Below, in pieces: positions 1 to 12,245 of a stretch of 64,000 nucleotides of DNA. The DNA is from Halospina denitrificans (lineage in GTDB: Bacteria > Pseudomonadota > Gammaproteobacteria > Pseudomonadales > Oleiphilaceae). The stretch spans positions 124,001-188,000 of the forward strand of contig NZ_SOAX01000005.1 of the NCBI RefSeq assembly GCF_004364635.1, read 5' to 3'. The translations under genes were made by a program, and so were the position numbers. The number at the start of each line of letters is the position of its first letter. Position 1 is the first letter of the stretch. The notes below the pieces were generated by a model that saw only the letters and a list, made by a program, of their open reading frames with translations, did no database searches and had not been told where the DNA came from.

Positions 1-157
1 CGAGCATTACAACAACAACCCGGACCAGAAACAGCAGATTGAGTCTGCCGTCCTTGAGGATCAGGTTGTTGATCATGTACTTGACCAGGCCAAGGTCAAG
101 GAGAAGAAATACAAGTACGAGGATGCGGTGCAGCCGCCCAACCAGGCAGCGGGTTAA
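1..157 (+). CDS. tig: Trigger factor, C-terminal end (partial)
   Basis: This is the last 51 codons of a gene entering from the left edge, reading in frame from base 2 to a TAA stop. The residues include EHYNNNPDQ, then VLEDQVVDHVLDQAKV and YEDAV, which match the end of the ribosome-associated chaperone trigger factor. The position directly before clpP-clpX-lon is the usual location of tig in gammaproteobacteria. The catalytic PPIase and ribosome-binding domains lie outside the window. Confidence 0.85.
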   Translation, partial: EHYNNNPDQKQQIESAVLEDQVVDHVLDQAKVKEKKYKYEDAVQPPNQAAG

Positions 158-180
158 CGTCAACAGGGCCACTGCAGATT

Positions 181-205
181 CGGGAGAATCGGCTACACTC
201 TCCCG
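181..205 (+). other. Stem-loop between tig and clpP
   Basis: CGGGAGA (181-187) can pair with TCTCCCG (199-205) around an 11-nt loop, 24 bp after the tig stop. No T-run follows, so this is a possible attenuator, processing site or weak terminator rather than a clear intrinsic terminator. Confidence 0.3.
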
Positions 206-275
206 AGTCAATCAATGTGAAATACTGCTGTGGTGACGCAGCAAAACGGTTACAAACCGGGAGACGACCACGATC

Positions 276-911
276 ATGAGTAACTCAATGTCCGAAGGCG
301 GCAGTGACATCACCAACAGCGGCCTGATCCCGATGGTGATTGAGCAGACGGCCCGGGGGGAACGGTCTTTCGACATATTCTCCCGCCTGCTCAAGGAACG
401 GGTGATCTTTCTGGTTGGCCCGGTCGAAGACCATACGGCCAATCTGATCGTGGCGCAGCTGCTGTTCCTTGAGTCCGAGAACCCGGACAAGGATATTCAC
501 TTCTATATCAACTCCCCCGGCGGTGCAGTAACAGCGGGCATGGCCATCTACGACACCATGGAATTCATCAAGCCCGATGTTTCCACGCTCTGTGTTGGTC
601 AGGCAGCCAGTATGGGCGCGCTGCTTCTGGGTGCCGGTGCTCCCGGCAAGCGTTACTGCCTGCCGAATTCGCGGGTGATGATCCATCAGCCGCTGGGTGG
701 CTTCCAGGGCCAGGCATCCGACATTGAGATTCATACCCGTGAGATCCTGAAGACCAAGGAAAAGCTCAACCAGATTCTGGCGCACCATACCGGCCAGTCC
801 TACGAGCGGATTGCCCAGGACACGGATAGGGATAATTTCATGGATGCCTATGAGGCCGCTGAGTACGGGCTGGTCGACTCGGTACTTGATAAACGCGCGG
901 GTAATACATAA
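276..911 (+). CDS. clpP: ATP-dependent Clp protease proteolytic subunit ClpP
   Basis: Encodes the 211-residue tetradecameric serine peptidase that degrades proteins delivered by ClpX or ClpA in the cytoplasm. The catalytic triad is visible: Ser112 in GQAASMGA, His137 in VMIHQP and Asp186 in DTDRDNF. The first residues (about 14) resemble the propeptide that ClpP removes by self-processing. The ATG at 276 follows a GGGAG ribosome site at 259-263. Length is normal for the family. clpX follows after 87 bp, the usual operon arrangement. Confidence 0.97.
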   Translation: MSNSMSEGGSDITNSGLIPMVIEQTARGERSFDIFSRLLKERVIFLVGPVEDHTANLIVAQLLFLESENPDKDIHFYINSPGGAVTAGMAIYDTMEFIKPDVSTLCVGQAASMGALLLGAGAPGKRYCLPNSRVMIHQPLGGFQGQASDIEIHTREILKTKEKLNQILAHHTGQSYERIAQDTDRDNFMDAYEAAEYGLVDSVLDKRAGNT

Positions 912-998
912 TACTGGTAGCAATTCCCGTTTTTGCCGCCTCCTGCCCCGAGTGGGGCGGGGAAAAGCGGTTTTCAGAAAGAAAACAGAGGTAAATCA

Positions 999-2282
<1,284 letters not shown>

Positions 2283-2334
2283 TTCCGGGTTTGCAGGCCC
2301 CATCGGGGGCTTTGCGGTTGTATCATTGCGATCG

Positions 2335-2364
2335 AAAAAGGGGCTGAAGACAGGCCCCTTTTTT
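2335..2364 (+). terminator. Intrinsic terminator after clpX
   Basis: AAAAAGGGGC at 2335-2344 pairs perfectly with GCCCCTTTTT at 2354-2363 across a 9-nt loop and runs into a T-tract. It is the clear end of the clpP-clpX unit and insulates lon. Confidence 0.9.
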
Positions 2365-2371
2365 GTATGGG

Positions 2372-2399
2372 TTGAATACAGCTCCCGGAACCCCCATCT
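2372..2399 (+). promoter_or_regulatory. Sigma-32 type (heat-shock) promoter for lon
   Basis: TTGAA (2372-2376) and CCCCAT followed by CT (2392-2399) are separated by 15 bp. This matches the core of the RpoH consensus (CTTGAA, 13-17 bp, CCCCATNT). It lies directly after the clpX terminator and about 90 bp before the lon start. lon is a classical heat-shock gene, which supports the call. The -35 lacks the preferred leading C. Confidence 0.7.
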
Positions 2400-2489
2400 T
2401 TAGAACAGATGCCGGTGCCCGCTTTGCAGCGCACCGGTCCAGTCAAGTTACGGATGCTGGCGTCAGTATCCCAGCCCAGAGGAATCAGC

Positions 2490-4910
<2,421 letters not shown>

Positions 4911-4921
4911 ACCGGCCATCA

Positions 4922-4951
4922 TTGACACCGCTTTGAGGCCGTTGGTATAAC
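4922..4951 (+). promoter_or_regulatory. Sigma-70 promoter for hupB
   Basis: A perfect TTGACA at 4922-4927 and TATAAC at 4946-4951 are separated by 18 bp, directly after the lon stop. The predicted start near 4958 would give a leader of about 185 nt before hupB. Confidence 0.75.
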
Positions 4952-5142
4952 GTATTTCGCCTCACAGCGGAGCCATGGGCGACCCTGTCAGGGCTCGCAG
5001 GGTAAGCGTGAAGGGTTGTGAACCAGATCAGCGCTTCATCGGCCTGCGGCCATGGAATTCTCCGATGGCGTGTGCCATAGTCAGTGGCGCCGAAGAAAAA
5101 CCACAACGTAAAACATGGAACCGGAAAGAAAAGGGGTTTAGT

Positions 5143-5415
5143 GTGAACAAGTCCGAACTGATCGACGCTATCGCAGATTCTGCCGATATCTCCAAGGCTG
5201 CAGCAGGCCGCGCGCTTGACGCCATGGTTGGCTCCATTACCGACTCGCTGAAGCAAGGCGACCAGGTAACCCTCATTGGCTTTGGAACTTTTTCCGTGAA
5301 GGAGCGCGCCGCGCGCACCGGTCGGAATCCGCAGACTGGCCAGGAAATCAAGATCGCCGCTTCCAAGGTGCCCAGCTTCAAGGCCGGTAAGGCCCTCAAG
5401 GACGCTGTCCAGTAA
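5143..5415 (+). CDS. hupB: DNA-binding protein HU-beta
   Basis: Encodes a 90-residue nucleoid protein of the HU/IHF family that bends DNA without strong sequence preference. The GTG start at 5143 gives the canonical [12 protein letters not shown]-terminus and follows an AGGGG site at 5132-5136. The typical [20 protein letters not shown] arm motif is present. An in-frame ATG lies far upstream at 4975, but its extra 56 residues are unlike any HU. The strong promoter at 4922 fits an abundant protein. Confidence 0.95.
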   Translation: MNKSELIDAIADSADISKAAAGRALDAMVGSITDSLKQGDQVTLIGFGTFSVKERAARTGRNPQTGQEIKIAASKVPSFKAGKALKDAVQ

Positions 5416-5442
5416 CAGCTGGCACGTTCTGCGTTTCCCGAC

Positions 5443-5519
5443 GGAGCGGTAGTTCAGCTGGTTAGAATACCGGCCTGTCACGCCGGGGGTCGCGGGTTCG
5501 AGTCCCGTCCGCTCCGCCA
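5443..5519 (+). tRNA. tRNA-Asp (GTC)
   Basis: A 77-nt cloverleaf with acceptor stem GGAGCGG/CCGCTCC, an encoded CCA end and T-arm GTTCGAGTC. The anticodon stem CCGGC/GCCGG carries the anticodon GTC at 5477-5479. It lies between hupB and ppiD and is followed by a terminator. Confidence 0.97.
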
Positions 5520-5529
5520 GCACATTATC

Positions 5530-5560
5530 GGGCGCATGCCGTTAAGGGATGCGCCCTTTT
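5530..5560 (+). terminator. Intrinsic terminator after tRNA-Asp
   Basis: GGGCGCAT (5530-5537) pairs with ATGCGCCC (5549-5556) and is followed by TTTT. It sits 11 bp beyond the tRNA end. Confidence 0.85.
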
Positions 5561-5614
5561 ACGTTCAACCCAAGGAGCGTCGTGCATCACGGCGCCGGTT
5601 AAGGTAGGGAAGGC

Positions 5615-7453
5615 ATGCTCCAGAACATCCGTGAAAATGCCCAGGGCACGATTGCGAAAACCATTATTGTGCTTCTGATCCTGTCGCTCTCAGTCTGGGG
5701 GCTGGATTCGATTGTCGGAGGTAGTGGTGAGGCCAGTGTAGCCACCGTCAATGGCGAAGAAATCACGGAGCGCGAGTTTGAGCGCAGCGTCCGTATCGCT
5801 CGCCAGCAGCGCCTGCAGGAGATGGACACCCCTGACTCCTCCAGGATTGATACGGACCAGCTCAATGAGGAGGTGCTGGATCGGCTGATTCGCGAAAAGC
5901 TGATCGAGCAGGATATCCGCGAGCGTGGTCTGGAGCTGACCGCTCAGGACATCGACCGGATGATCACTCAGGCCGAACAGTTCCGGGTCGACGGGGCCTT
6001 CAGTCAGGAGCGCTTCACCCGGGCGGTTCGTAATCAGGGCATGACGGTTGAGGGTTTCCGGGAAATGATTGAGCGCGATCACCTGACCCGGGTTCTCCAG
6101 GCGGTCATCCAGGGCAGCGCCTTCTCGACGGAAACTGAGAGTAAGCGAATCGCGCGGCTCCTTACCCAGACCAGGGACTTTGATGTTCTCGAAGTGCCGC
6201 TGTCGGCAGTTATGGATGACGTGACGGTCAGTGAATCCGAGATTGAGTCCTTCTATGCGGACAATAAGGCGATGTTCAGCCAGGAAGAGTCCGTTGACGT
6301 GGCCTGGATTACCCTCGACCAGGCTCAGTTGGTCGATCCGGATTCCATCGACGAGGAAACGGTGAGAGCGCGTTACCGGGAGCGGATTGATGAAATGGGC
6401 CAGACAGAGAAGCGAAATCCGGCTCATATTCTGATTGCGGATGATGCTGACCGGGTTGAGACGGTCAGTAATGCCCTTGATGAAGGGGCCGACTTTGGCG
6501 AGCTGGCCCGGCAATATTCCGACGATACGGCAAGCGCCGAGGATGGGGGCGAGCTGGGGCTCTCCGGCAGGAATGCGTTTGCGGAACCGTTCTCGGAGGC
6601 GCTGTTCTCGATTGAGGAAAAGGGAGGGATTGCCGGCCCTGTTGAAACCTCCTTTGGTACCCATTTCATCAAGCTTCTCGACACTGAGAAACAGGATCCG
6701 CCTTCCTTCAGCGACATGGAATCCGAGTTGCGCCAGGAGATTGCCCAGGAGCAGGCCGGCAACCGGTTTGTTGAGCTGAGCGAGGAGTTGGCCGATATTG
6801 CCTATTCCGAGTATGACCTTAAGGCGCCAAGCGAGCTCATCGATGCGGAAATCCAGACCCGTGATGGGGTGACGCGTGACGGCAATCGGGCTCCCTTTGA
6901 TCACCCCCAGCTGAAAGAGCAGCTGTTCAGCGAGGACGTCCGGGAAGGCGGGTTCAACACGGAACTGGTTGAAGTCAGTCAGGACCGGGCGGTTGTTGCC
7001 AGGGTGCGTGAATATCACCCCGAGAAACAGAAGGAACTGGACACCGTGCGTGAGCAGATTCGTGAGCTCGTGACTGAGCGGAAGGCACGTGAAATGATCG
7101 AGCAGCGCCTGAGCGAAGGTGCCGATTCCGAGTCCATTGCTGGCACCTTCGGCGTTGAGTGGGAAACCTATCAGGATGTCGGCCGGCAGGGCGACCTGGG
7201 GGCGCCTGCCATCATCCGTGATGCCGCGTTCGGGATGCCACGCCCTCCGGAAGACGGTTTCAGCACGGAGGTTGTTGAACTTCCCGACGGCATGGCGCTC
7301 ATCAGGCTGACTGGCATTACCGGTTCCGAGGACAACACCGCGGCAATGATGGCCGAAAACATCCAGTCGCAACTCGGCCAGAGGCATGGCCAGAGCGCCT
7401 ACTACTATTACCTTGAACAGCTCCGTTCCGAGGCCGAGATCAGCCGCGACTGA
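5615..7453 (+). CDS. ppiD: Periplasmic folding chaperone PpiD (SurA_N/parvulin domain protein)
   Basis: A 612-residue inner-membrane-anchored periplasmic chaperone that helps newly exported outer-membrane proteins. One transmembrane segment lies near residues 14-34 (TIIVLLILSLSVWGL), followed by a SurA-like N-domain. A parvulin-type domain lies around residues 265-355, including PAHILIA, ADFGELARQYSDD, GGELG and FGTHFIKLLD. ppiD after hupB is the conserved order. The ATG at 5615 follows GGTAGGGAAGG. A terminator follows at 7482. Confidence 0.92.
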   Translation: MLQNIRENAQGTIAKTIIVLLILSLSVWGLDSIVGGSGEASVATVNGEEITEREFERSVRIARQQRLQEMDTPDSSRIDTDQLNEEVLDRLIREKLIEQDIRERGLELTAQDIDRMITQAEQFRVDGAFSQERFTRAVRNQGMTVEGFREMIERDHLTRVLQAVIQGSAFSTETESKRIARLLTQTRDFDVLEVPLSAVMDDVTVSESEIESFYADNKAMFSQEESVDVAWITLDQAQLVDPDSIDEETVRARYRERIDEMGQTEKRNPAHILIADDADRVETVSNALDEGADFGELARQYSDDTASAEDGGELGLSGRNAFAEPFSEALFSIEEKGGIAGPVETSFGTHFIKLLDTEKQDPPSFSDMESELRQEIAQEQAGNRFVELSEELADIAYSEYDLKAPSELIDAEIQTRDGVTRDGNRAPFDHPQLKEQLFSEDVREGGFNTELVEVSQDRAVVARVREYHPEKQKELDTVREQIRELVTERKAREMIEQRLSEGADSESIAGTFGVEWETYQDVGRQGDLGAPAIIRDAAFGMPRPPEDGFSTEVVELPDGMALIRLTGITGSEDNTAAMMAENIQSQLGQRHGQSAYYYYLEQLRSEAEISRD

Positions 7454-7481
7454 TCCGTAGTGCAGGAACACGCTGATCTGA

Positions 7482-7515
7482 AAAGGGCCTCCTCCCACGG
7501 GGGCCCTTTCTTTTT
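7482..7515 (+). terminator. Intrinsic terminator after ppiD
   Basis: AAAGGGCC (7482-7489) pairs with GGCCCTTT (7502-7509), followed by CTTTTT. It separates ppiD from the downstream exported-protein operon. Confidence 0.85.
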
Positions 7516-7691
7516 GTGGGCGGAAACAGGGGCCCAACCTGTTTCACAAAATAGGTAGCGTAATCCAAGACCCCGAATTGCAAGGGCTTATCAGCTCGAG
7601 AATTGCGGACCAGTTATCTTTAAGGTTACGGCAATTTAGGTATCTTTTGTCCCACACCGCCCGTTGTCGGTTATCGAAAGGGAAGCGCGTC

Positions 7692-8492
7692 ATGCTTTTT
7701 GTTCTGGCCGGATCATTGCTGAGTTTCACGATGCTCCAGGAAGTCGCCGAGGTAGAACCGTATCCACGCGGTAACTTCATCTATGAACAACACTACAATG
7801 AAAGCCCGGATTCGCTTCTTCACCGTTACACCGTGGAGCCCCTCCGTGCACAGAAGTTTCGCAACGTTGTTCGCCAACAGTTTGACTACAGTTGCGGGGC
7901 CGCTTCCCTGACTACCATCCTCCAGCACTACCTGGGTCAGAATCTGGGTGAAAAGCAGGTGATGGAGGGGCTGCTTCAGTTTGGTGAAAGTGAACGGATA
8001 GTGGAGCGGCGCGCGTTTTCCATGCTGGATATGAAGCGGCTGGTGAGCGAGCTCGGCTTCCCGTCCGGCGGGTTCCGGGCGGAGATGTCGGATCTGGCGG
8101 AACTGGACCACCCTGCGATTGTTCCAATCCAGCATGCGGGGTTTGAACACTTCGTGGTTGTCCGGGATATCCGCGAGGGTCGCGTTTTTGTTGCGGATCC
8201 GTCTGCGGGCAACCTGTCGTTCACCCTGCATGATTTCAAGCAGAAGTGGAGTGACAATGTTCTTTTCATCGTTTTCCCCGGTGAGGAAGCACCCCTGAAC
8301 AACCTGGCCCTCAAGGAAGAGGATATGCGCTTCATTGAGGACCAGACGCTCACGCTGCAGGCAAGGCAGGAATTTCCAGCCTTTCATGAATCACTTGAGC
8401 GCGATATTCAGAACGAACTTGAACGCCTGAAAAATAATCCGGACGGAAGTGTGGAAAATACCCGGAAACGGCTCTATTTCAGGGGTCGTTAA
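7692..8492 (+). CDS. Exported C39-like peptidase domain protein
   Basis: A 266-residue protein from the ATG at 7692, which follows AAGGGAAG and starts a hydrophobic signal-like segment (MLFVLAGSLLSFTMLQ). A C39-type papain fold is indicated by the QQFDYSCGAASL motif (Cys in the usual position after Gln), a later HFVVVRD histidine motif and FVADPSAG. These are the expected active-site Cys, His and Asp regions. C39 domains cleave leaders of exported peptides, and FapD of the functional-amyloid (fap) operon belongs to this type. It is the first gene of a four-gene operon of exported proteins, so a processing or quality-control role in secretion is inferred. No substrate gene is adjacent. Confidence 0.75.
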   Translation: MLFVLAGSLLSFTMLQEVAEVEPYPRGNFIYEQHYNESPDSLLHRYTVEPLRAQKFRNVVRQQFDYSCGAASLTTILQHYLGQNLGEKQVMEGLLQFGESERIVERRAFSMLDMKRLVSELGFPSGGFRAEMSDLAELDHPAIVPIQHAGFEHFVVVRDIREGRVFVADPSAGNLSFTLHDFKQKWSDNVLFIVFPGEEAPLNNLALKEEDMRFIEDQTLTLQARQEFPAFHESLERDIQNELERLKNNPDGSVENTRKRLYFRGR

Positions 8493-8529
8493 CGGTATGT
8501 TTCCGGAACGCAAAGCAATTGGTGGGGTT

Positions 8530-9582
8530 ATGCGTCATAAAAAACACAAGGAAGCGGGTCTGAATCAGCCACTGGGCTGTGCCCTGATCCTAATCATCGC
8601 GATGGTTTTTGCAATGGCTACGTCAGTCCATGCACAGGAAAACGGTGCAAGCGTTGATGAAGCGCGTGAAGCGCTCTCCAAACAGGAAGATGATGAGGGC
8701 TCTGAAGAGCAGCTTGAGGAAGTCTTCCAGGCGGCAGAGCAGAACTATTCGCTTCTGGAAGCGGGACGGCACTCTCTCAACTACTCCTTTAACTATTCGT
8801 ATTCCGGGGATCAGCGTCTGGACCTTGAAGTGGTTAATGGTCAGGTGCGGAATCTGGATGTAACACCCAGCGCAACCCATAATTTCACCAACTCGTTCAG
8901 CTACGATTTCGGCTTCAAGGATAACCTGACCATCGGGACCCGCATCCCCCTGGTGAGCAAGTTCGACACCCAGGAGGAGCTCAACGCCAACGGGGTAGGT
9001 GATATCTCGGTTACCACGCGGTGGCAACCGAATCCGCATGTCCCCGGCACTATGTCGACAACGCTGTTCTCCACGCTGAGTACGAAAACCGGGGTCAGCC
9101 CGTTTGAGATTGACGTGAACCGGCAGCTCTCGACGGGCAGTGGTTATTATTCAATCGCTGGTGGTGCGAGCGTCTCTAAAGTCCTGGACCCGGTGGTACT
9201 GTTTGGTTCCGGCAGCCTGCGCTACAACCATACCGTCAAGGACCTCAATCAGGTTCGCGGCGCCCGCCTGCTCGAGGAGGTGGATCCCGGTTTCACACTC
9301 TCCAGTTCCGGGGGCTTTTCCTACTCGCTGTCCTATGACATCTCTCTGAGCATGTCGGTACAGCTCACCTATAGCGATGAGACCGTTCTGCGCTTCAATG
9401 ACGGCACGGAAGCGGCGGCCAGTGATCAGATGTCGGGGTTGATCAACATGTCGCTGGGTACGCGGGTCAGCGATACCACCATCGTCAATACCAGTGTCGG
9501 TTTTGGCCTTACACGGGGCGCACCGGATTTCTCGGTCGGCTTTTCCATGCCCATCAACATTTCAGGCCTTTCTGAATCGTGA
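8530..9582 (+). CDS. Outer-membrane beta-barrel protein, FapF-like / transporter type
   Basis: A 350-residue protein from the ATG at 8530 (GGTGGGG just upstream); an alternative ATG is at 8497. A signal peptide ends near SVHAQE. A short charged helical segment (about residues 40-75) precedes a barrel-type region with alternating aromatic and polar residues, motifs GVGDISVTTRW and TGSGYYSIAGG, and a strand-like C-terminus. A short helical N-terminal part before a barrel, next to a C39 protein, resembles FapF, the amyloid export pore of Pseudomonas. The family assignment is by pattern only and could instead be a general Phenol_MetA_deg-type barrel. Confidence 0.6.
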   Translation: MRHKKHKEAGLNQPLGCALILIIAMVFAMATSVHAQENGASVDEAREALSKQEDDEGSEEQLEEVFQAAEQNYSLLEAGRHSLNYSFNYSYSGDQRLDLEVVNGQVRNLDVTPSATHNFTNSFSYDFGFKDNLTIGTRIPLVSKFDTQEELNANGVGDISVTTRWQPNPHVPGTMSTTLFSTLSTKTGVSPFEIDVNRQLSTGSGYYSIAGGASVSKVLDPVVLFGSGSLRYNHTVKDLNQVRGARLLEEVDPGFTLSSSGGFSYSLSYDISLSMSVQLTYSDETVLRFNDGTEAAASDQMSGLINMSLGTRVSDTTIVNTSVGFGLTRGAPDFSVGFSMPINISGLSES

Positions 9583-9619
9583 TGAGGGGATGGGAACAGG
9601 CGACAAGGAGTAGCGATTG

Positions 9620-11236
9620 ATGCGAGCAACAGGCGCGGGCAAACGGTTACTGGGCGCGATCGTGCTGGCTTTTGTGTCGATGGGCGCCTTCGGCCAGGCT
9701 GAGTTCCAACTGCTGGTCCACCCCAAGGCCTCAGCACTGGGCAATGCGGTCACTGCGGATCCGCCCGGCATAATGGCGCTGCGCCGCAACCCGGCGGGCC
9801 TCTCAAGACTGGAGGGCCGCCAGTGGGAGTTTGGACTTGTCGCTGCGCGTACGGTCTTTGAAGCCGAATTCAGTGTGCCGGATGAAGGTTGCGATATCTT
9901 TGGAATGGAATGTGCTGAGCATGACCCCGCAGCAAACTCAAAGAGTCGCGCGACCCGGGGAGCGCTGTTCGTACCCGGTGTAGGCTTGGTCAAGTTACCG
10001 AAAGAAGCGCCCTTTGACGGGGCACCGACCCACGCAGGTTTCAGTGTCCAGCCGCCCGGCTCGAAACTCACCTTTGGTAATGGCGCCTGGATGGAGGTGT
10101 ATGCTGGTTTTTCAAAGGACGATGACGACCCGGGCCGGTATCAGATCAAAGACGTTGCCCTGCAACGGTTCACATACTTTGCGCCGACCGTTGCCTATCA
10201 GGTGAACGACAACTGGTCCATCGGTGCCGGTATCAATTTCTCCCACCACGCGTTTGGCGCCACTCAGGATTTGCGTACTCCAAACATGCTGGTTGGTGTC
10301 GGCGCCACGCTCCAGGATGCGTTCGGGTGTGACGAGGAAAAGAATGAGCCCCTGGCGCCCTGGCTGGCCCTGTGCGGGGGCAAGATCGGTCCATGGCAGG
10401 ACATTGGTGTCCTTGAGCTTGAAGTGGAGGAGACCCTTTCGCCGAGCTACCGTTTCGGGGTTCTCTGGGAGCCGACGGACTGGTTCACCTGGGGCGCCCA
10501 GTACAGTTCGGGGGACGATATGAGTCTCAGTGGTGAGTTGGGGATCGATTACACCGAGGACTGGAGCGGGTTCTGGCAGAGTGTGAACAGTTCTGTTCTG
10601 GGGGCGATCGGTTCGGCGATCCTGAGCCTGCCCTCTGGTATCCCAAAGGAACAGGCGAATATCAGCCTCCAGGAAACCCATCCCCAGCATTTCTCAACCG
10701 GGATAAGTGCGCGGGTTCTGCCCTGGCTCACGATTAACACGGATGTGGACTATGTGGATATGAACTCCCAGGAATTCATTGATATAAAGTTTGATCGTGA
10801 GCTGGAATTCCTCAATGCCGCGCGCATCCTTGCCCCCGAACAGGTAACGCCCACCTCGCTCCGCCTGGAGCGGAATAAGAAGGACGTCTGGAGTTTGGGT
10901 TATGGAGCTGAGTTCCATGTTTCCAGCCGGCTTGATCTGCGGGCGGGTGTCCAGCATCGGAACAATGCGATCAGAAAGGGTGGAGAGAACCTCTCTGGAC
11001 CGCTCTGGGATGCCAACCTGTATGGTGTTGGTCTTGGTTATGAATGGTCTCAAAACACTCATATCGACATGCATGCCAGCTGGCTGAAATCCAGCAAAAA
11101 GATTCCAGCGGACTCCAGCTGCAGCATCAACTGTGACAATATTACCAATATTGTGGACAATCCCTATGCCGGGCTTGACGTTTATGCCGAGACACATGCG
11201 CAGTTATTGGGTATCTCTGTTCGTAGCCGGTTCTGA
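9620..11236 (+). CDS. OmpP1/FadL-like outer-membrane protein
   Basis: A 538-residue exported protein with a signal peptide ending near GAFGQA. The ATG at 9620 follows AAGGAG at 9605-9610. The early segment ASALGNAVTADPPGIMALRR followed by NPAGLS matches the FadL/OmpP1 pattern (ALG...A...NPAGL) at the start of long-chain hydrophobic-substrate channels. The protein has several cysteine pairs (GCDIFGMEC, SSCSINC), which is unusual for a barrel and suggests disulfide-bonded loops. It ends in SVRSRF, with a C-terminal Phe typical of barrel proteins. It is the third gene of the operon. The substrate is unknown. Confidence 0.65.
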   Translation: MRATGAGKRLLGAIVLAFVSMGAFGQAEFQLLVHPKASALGNAVTADPPGIMALRRNPAGLSRLEGRQWEFGLVAARTVFEAEFSVPDEGCDIFGMECAEHDPAANSKSRATRGALFVPGVGLVKLPKEAPFDGAPTHAGFSVQPPGSKLTFGNGAWMEVYAGFSKDDDDPGRYQIKDVALQRFTYFAPTVAYQVNDNWSIGAGINFSHHAFGATQDLRTPNMLVGVGATLQDAFGCDEEKNEPLAPWLALCGGKIGPWQDIGVLELEVEETLSPSYRFGVLWEPTDWFTWGAQYSSGDDMSLSGELGIDYTEDWSGFWQSVNSSVLGAIGSAILSLPSGIPKEQANISLQETHPQHFSTGISARVLPWLTINTDVDYVDMNSQEFIDIKFDRELEFLNAARILAPEQVTPTSLRLERNKKDVWSLGYGAEFHVSSRLDLRAGVQHRNNAIRKGGENLSGPLWDANLYGVGLGYEWSQNTHIDMHASWLKSSKKIPADSSCSINCDNITNIVDNPYAGLDVYAETHAQLLGISVRSRF

Positions 11237-11268
11237 TCCAGGCGCTGCTTGCTGTTCCCGGAGCGTTG

Positions 11269-12243
11269 ATGTTTGCTAGTCGCATAGGGGTCATCCTGGC
11301 CGTATTGGTGATTCTAGCTGGCTGTGCCAGGGGGACTTCACCTGATGAAGCGGGGATGCGAACCTGGGTCGATGAACGCGGCCAGGTTCGTTACAGCCCC
11401 TTGCCGGAGAAGAAACCGGAGCGTGAAGAGAAATCCCCTGAAACCCAGGATACGGCCGGGAACGAGGGAAAGGAGAAGCCGCCGTCCCATCCGGTCTATA
11501 ACCTCGAGAATTTTCCAGCCGCCGACGAGGTCGCCCAGGAAGACGAGGAACTCTATTACACCTGGCGTGATGCCGAAGGCCGGGTCCATAACACTCCTTA
11601 TTCCCTATCCGAGGAAAAGATTGCCCGGGTAAGCAGGCCGGAAAAGGAAGAGAAGACGGCCTCCAACGCCCGGGTTACCCGAAAGGACGACGCCGACGCG
11701 CCTGACTACAATCCCAGCGCGGAAGCAAAACGGATCCTTGGACTTGAGGGTGCGGCCGGACGCCTGGAAAGGTTCGCCGGCAACTGCTGTTCAGAATTGC
11801 CGCGAATCGAGACATTTCCGCTGACGGCGGATCAGGGCGTTGGAATCCGTTTGAAAGCGGATAGCGCGATCCACCGGTTCAGCACCGGGAAAAGCCGCTT
11901 TGCGCTGATCCGCCTTCCCCGGACCGATACGGAGGGTCTTCTGCGGGTACAGTCCTTCGTCCGTGACGGCGCCTTCCTTCCAAACCTGGTCTTCCTGGAT
12001 GCGAATTTTGAACCGGTGCGGCTGGTTACCGATATTGCTTTCGACTTTTCCCCAGAAACCTGGAGCCGCTACGGGTTCCTGGAAGCCTTTGTGCCCCTCC
12101 GTGAAGAGGCCGGTGAGCGTTGGCTGGTGATCTTTACCCGGGAGCGGGACCTCAAGGGAACCACCACCATTACCGATGGGGCTGACGGCACGACAATCGT
12201 GGATCACAGCCCCACCGGCAGCCTCCAGGTAACCATCCCCTGA
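11269..12243 (+). CDS. MalM-like lipoprotein with two DUF4124-like modules
   Basis: A 324-residue predicted lipoprotein with lipobox VILAGC near residue 18. Two short modules near residues 29-45 (MRTWVDERGQVRYSPLP) and 94-110 (YYTWRDAEGRVHNTPY) resemble DUF4124 repeats (YkWvDe.Gkv.ysd). The C-terminal half (RFALIRLP, VRSF-like RVQSFVRDG, LVFLDANFEPV, RWLVIFTRERDL) resembles MalM-type periplasmic proteins. The ATG at 11269 follows CCGGAG. It is the last gene of the operon and ends two bases before a convergent gene. The function is unknown; an envelope accessory role is inferred. Confidence 0.6.
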   Translation: MFASRIGVILAVLVILAGCARGTSPDEAGMRTWVDERGQVRYSPLPEKKPEREEKSPETQDTAGNEGKEKPPSHPVYNLENFPAADEVAQEDEELYYTWRDAEGRVHNTPYSLSEEKIARVSRPEKEEKTASNARVTRKDDADAPDYNPSAEAKRILGLEGAAGRLERFAGNCCSELPRIETFPLTADQGVGIRLKADSAIHRFSTGKSRFALIRLPRTDTEGLLRVQSFVRDGAFLPNLVFLDANFEPVRLVTDIAFDFSPETWSRYGFLEAFVPLREEAGERWLVIFTRERDLKGTTTITDGADGTTIVDHSPTGSLQVTIP

Positions 12244-12245
12244 AG

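Noticed and set aside
4975-5142. In-frame ATG extension of hupB by 56 residues
   Set aside because: The extra residues are unlike HU, the region is the predicted leader of a strong promoter at 4922, and the GTG at 5143 has its own ribosome site and gives the canonical N-terminus.
8497-8529. Upstream ATG (8497) as start of the FapF-like gene
   Set aside because: The ATG at 8530 has a closer GGTGGGG site and gives a more normal signal peptide; 8497 remains possible.
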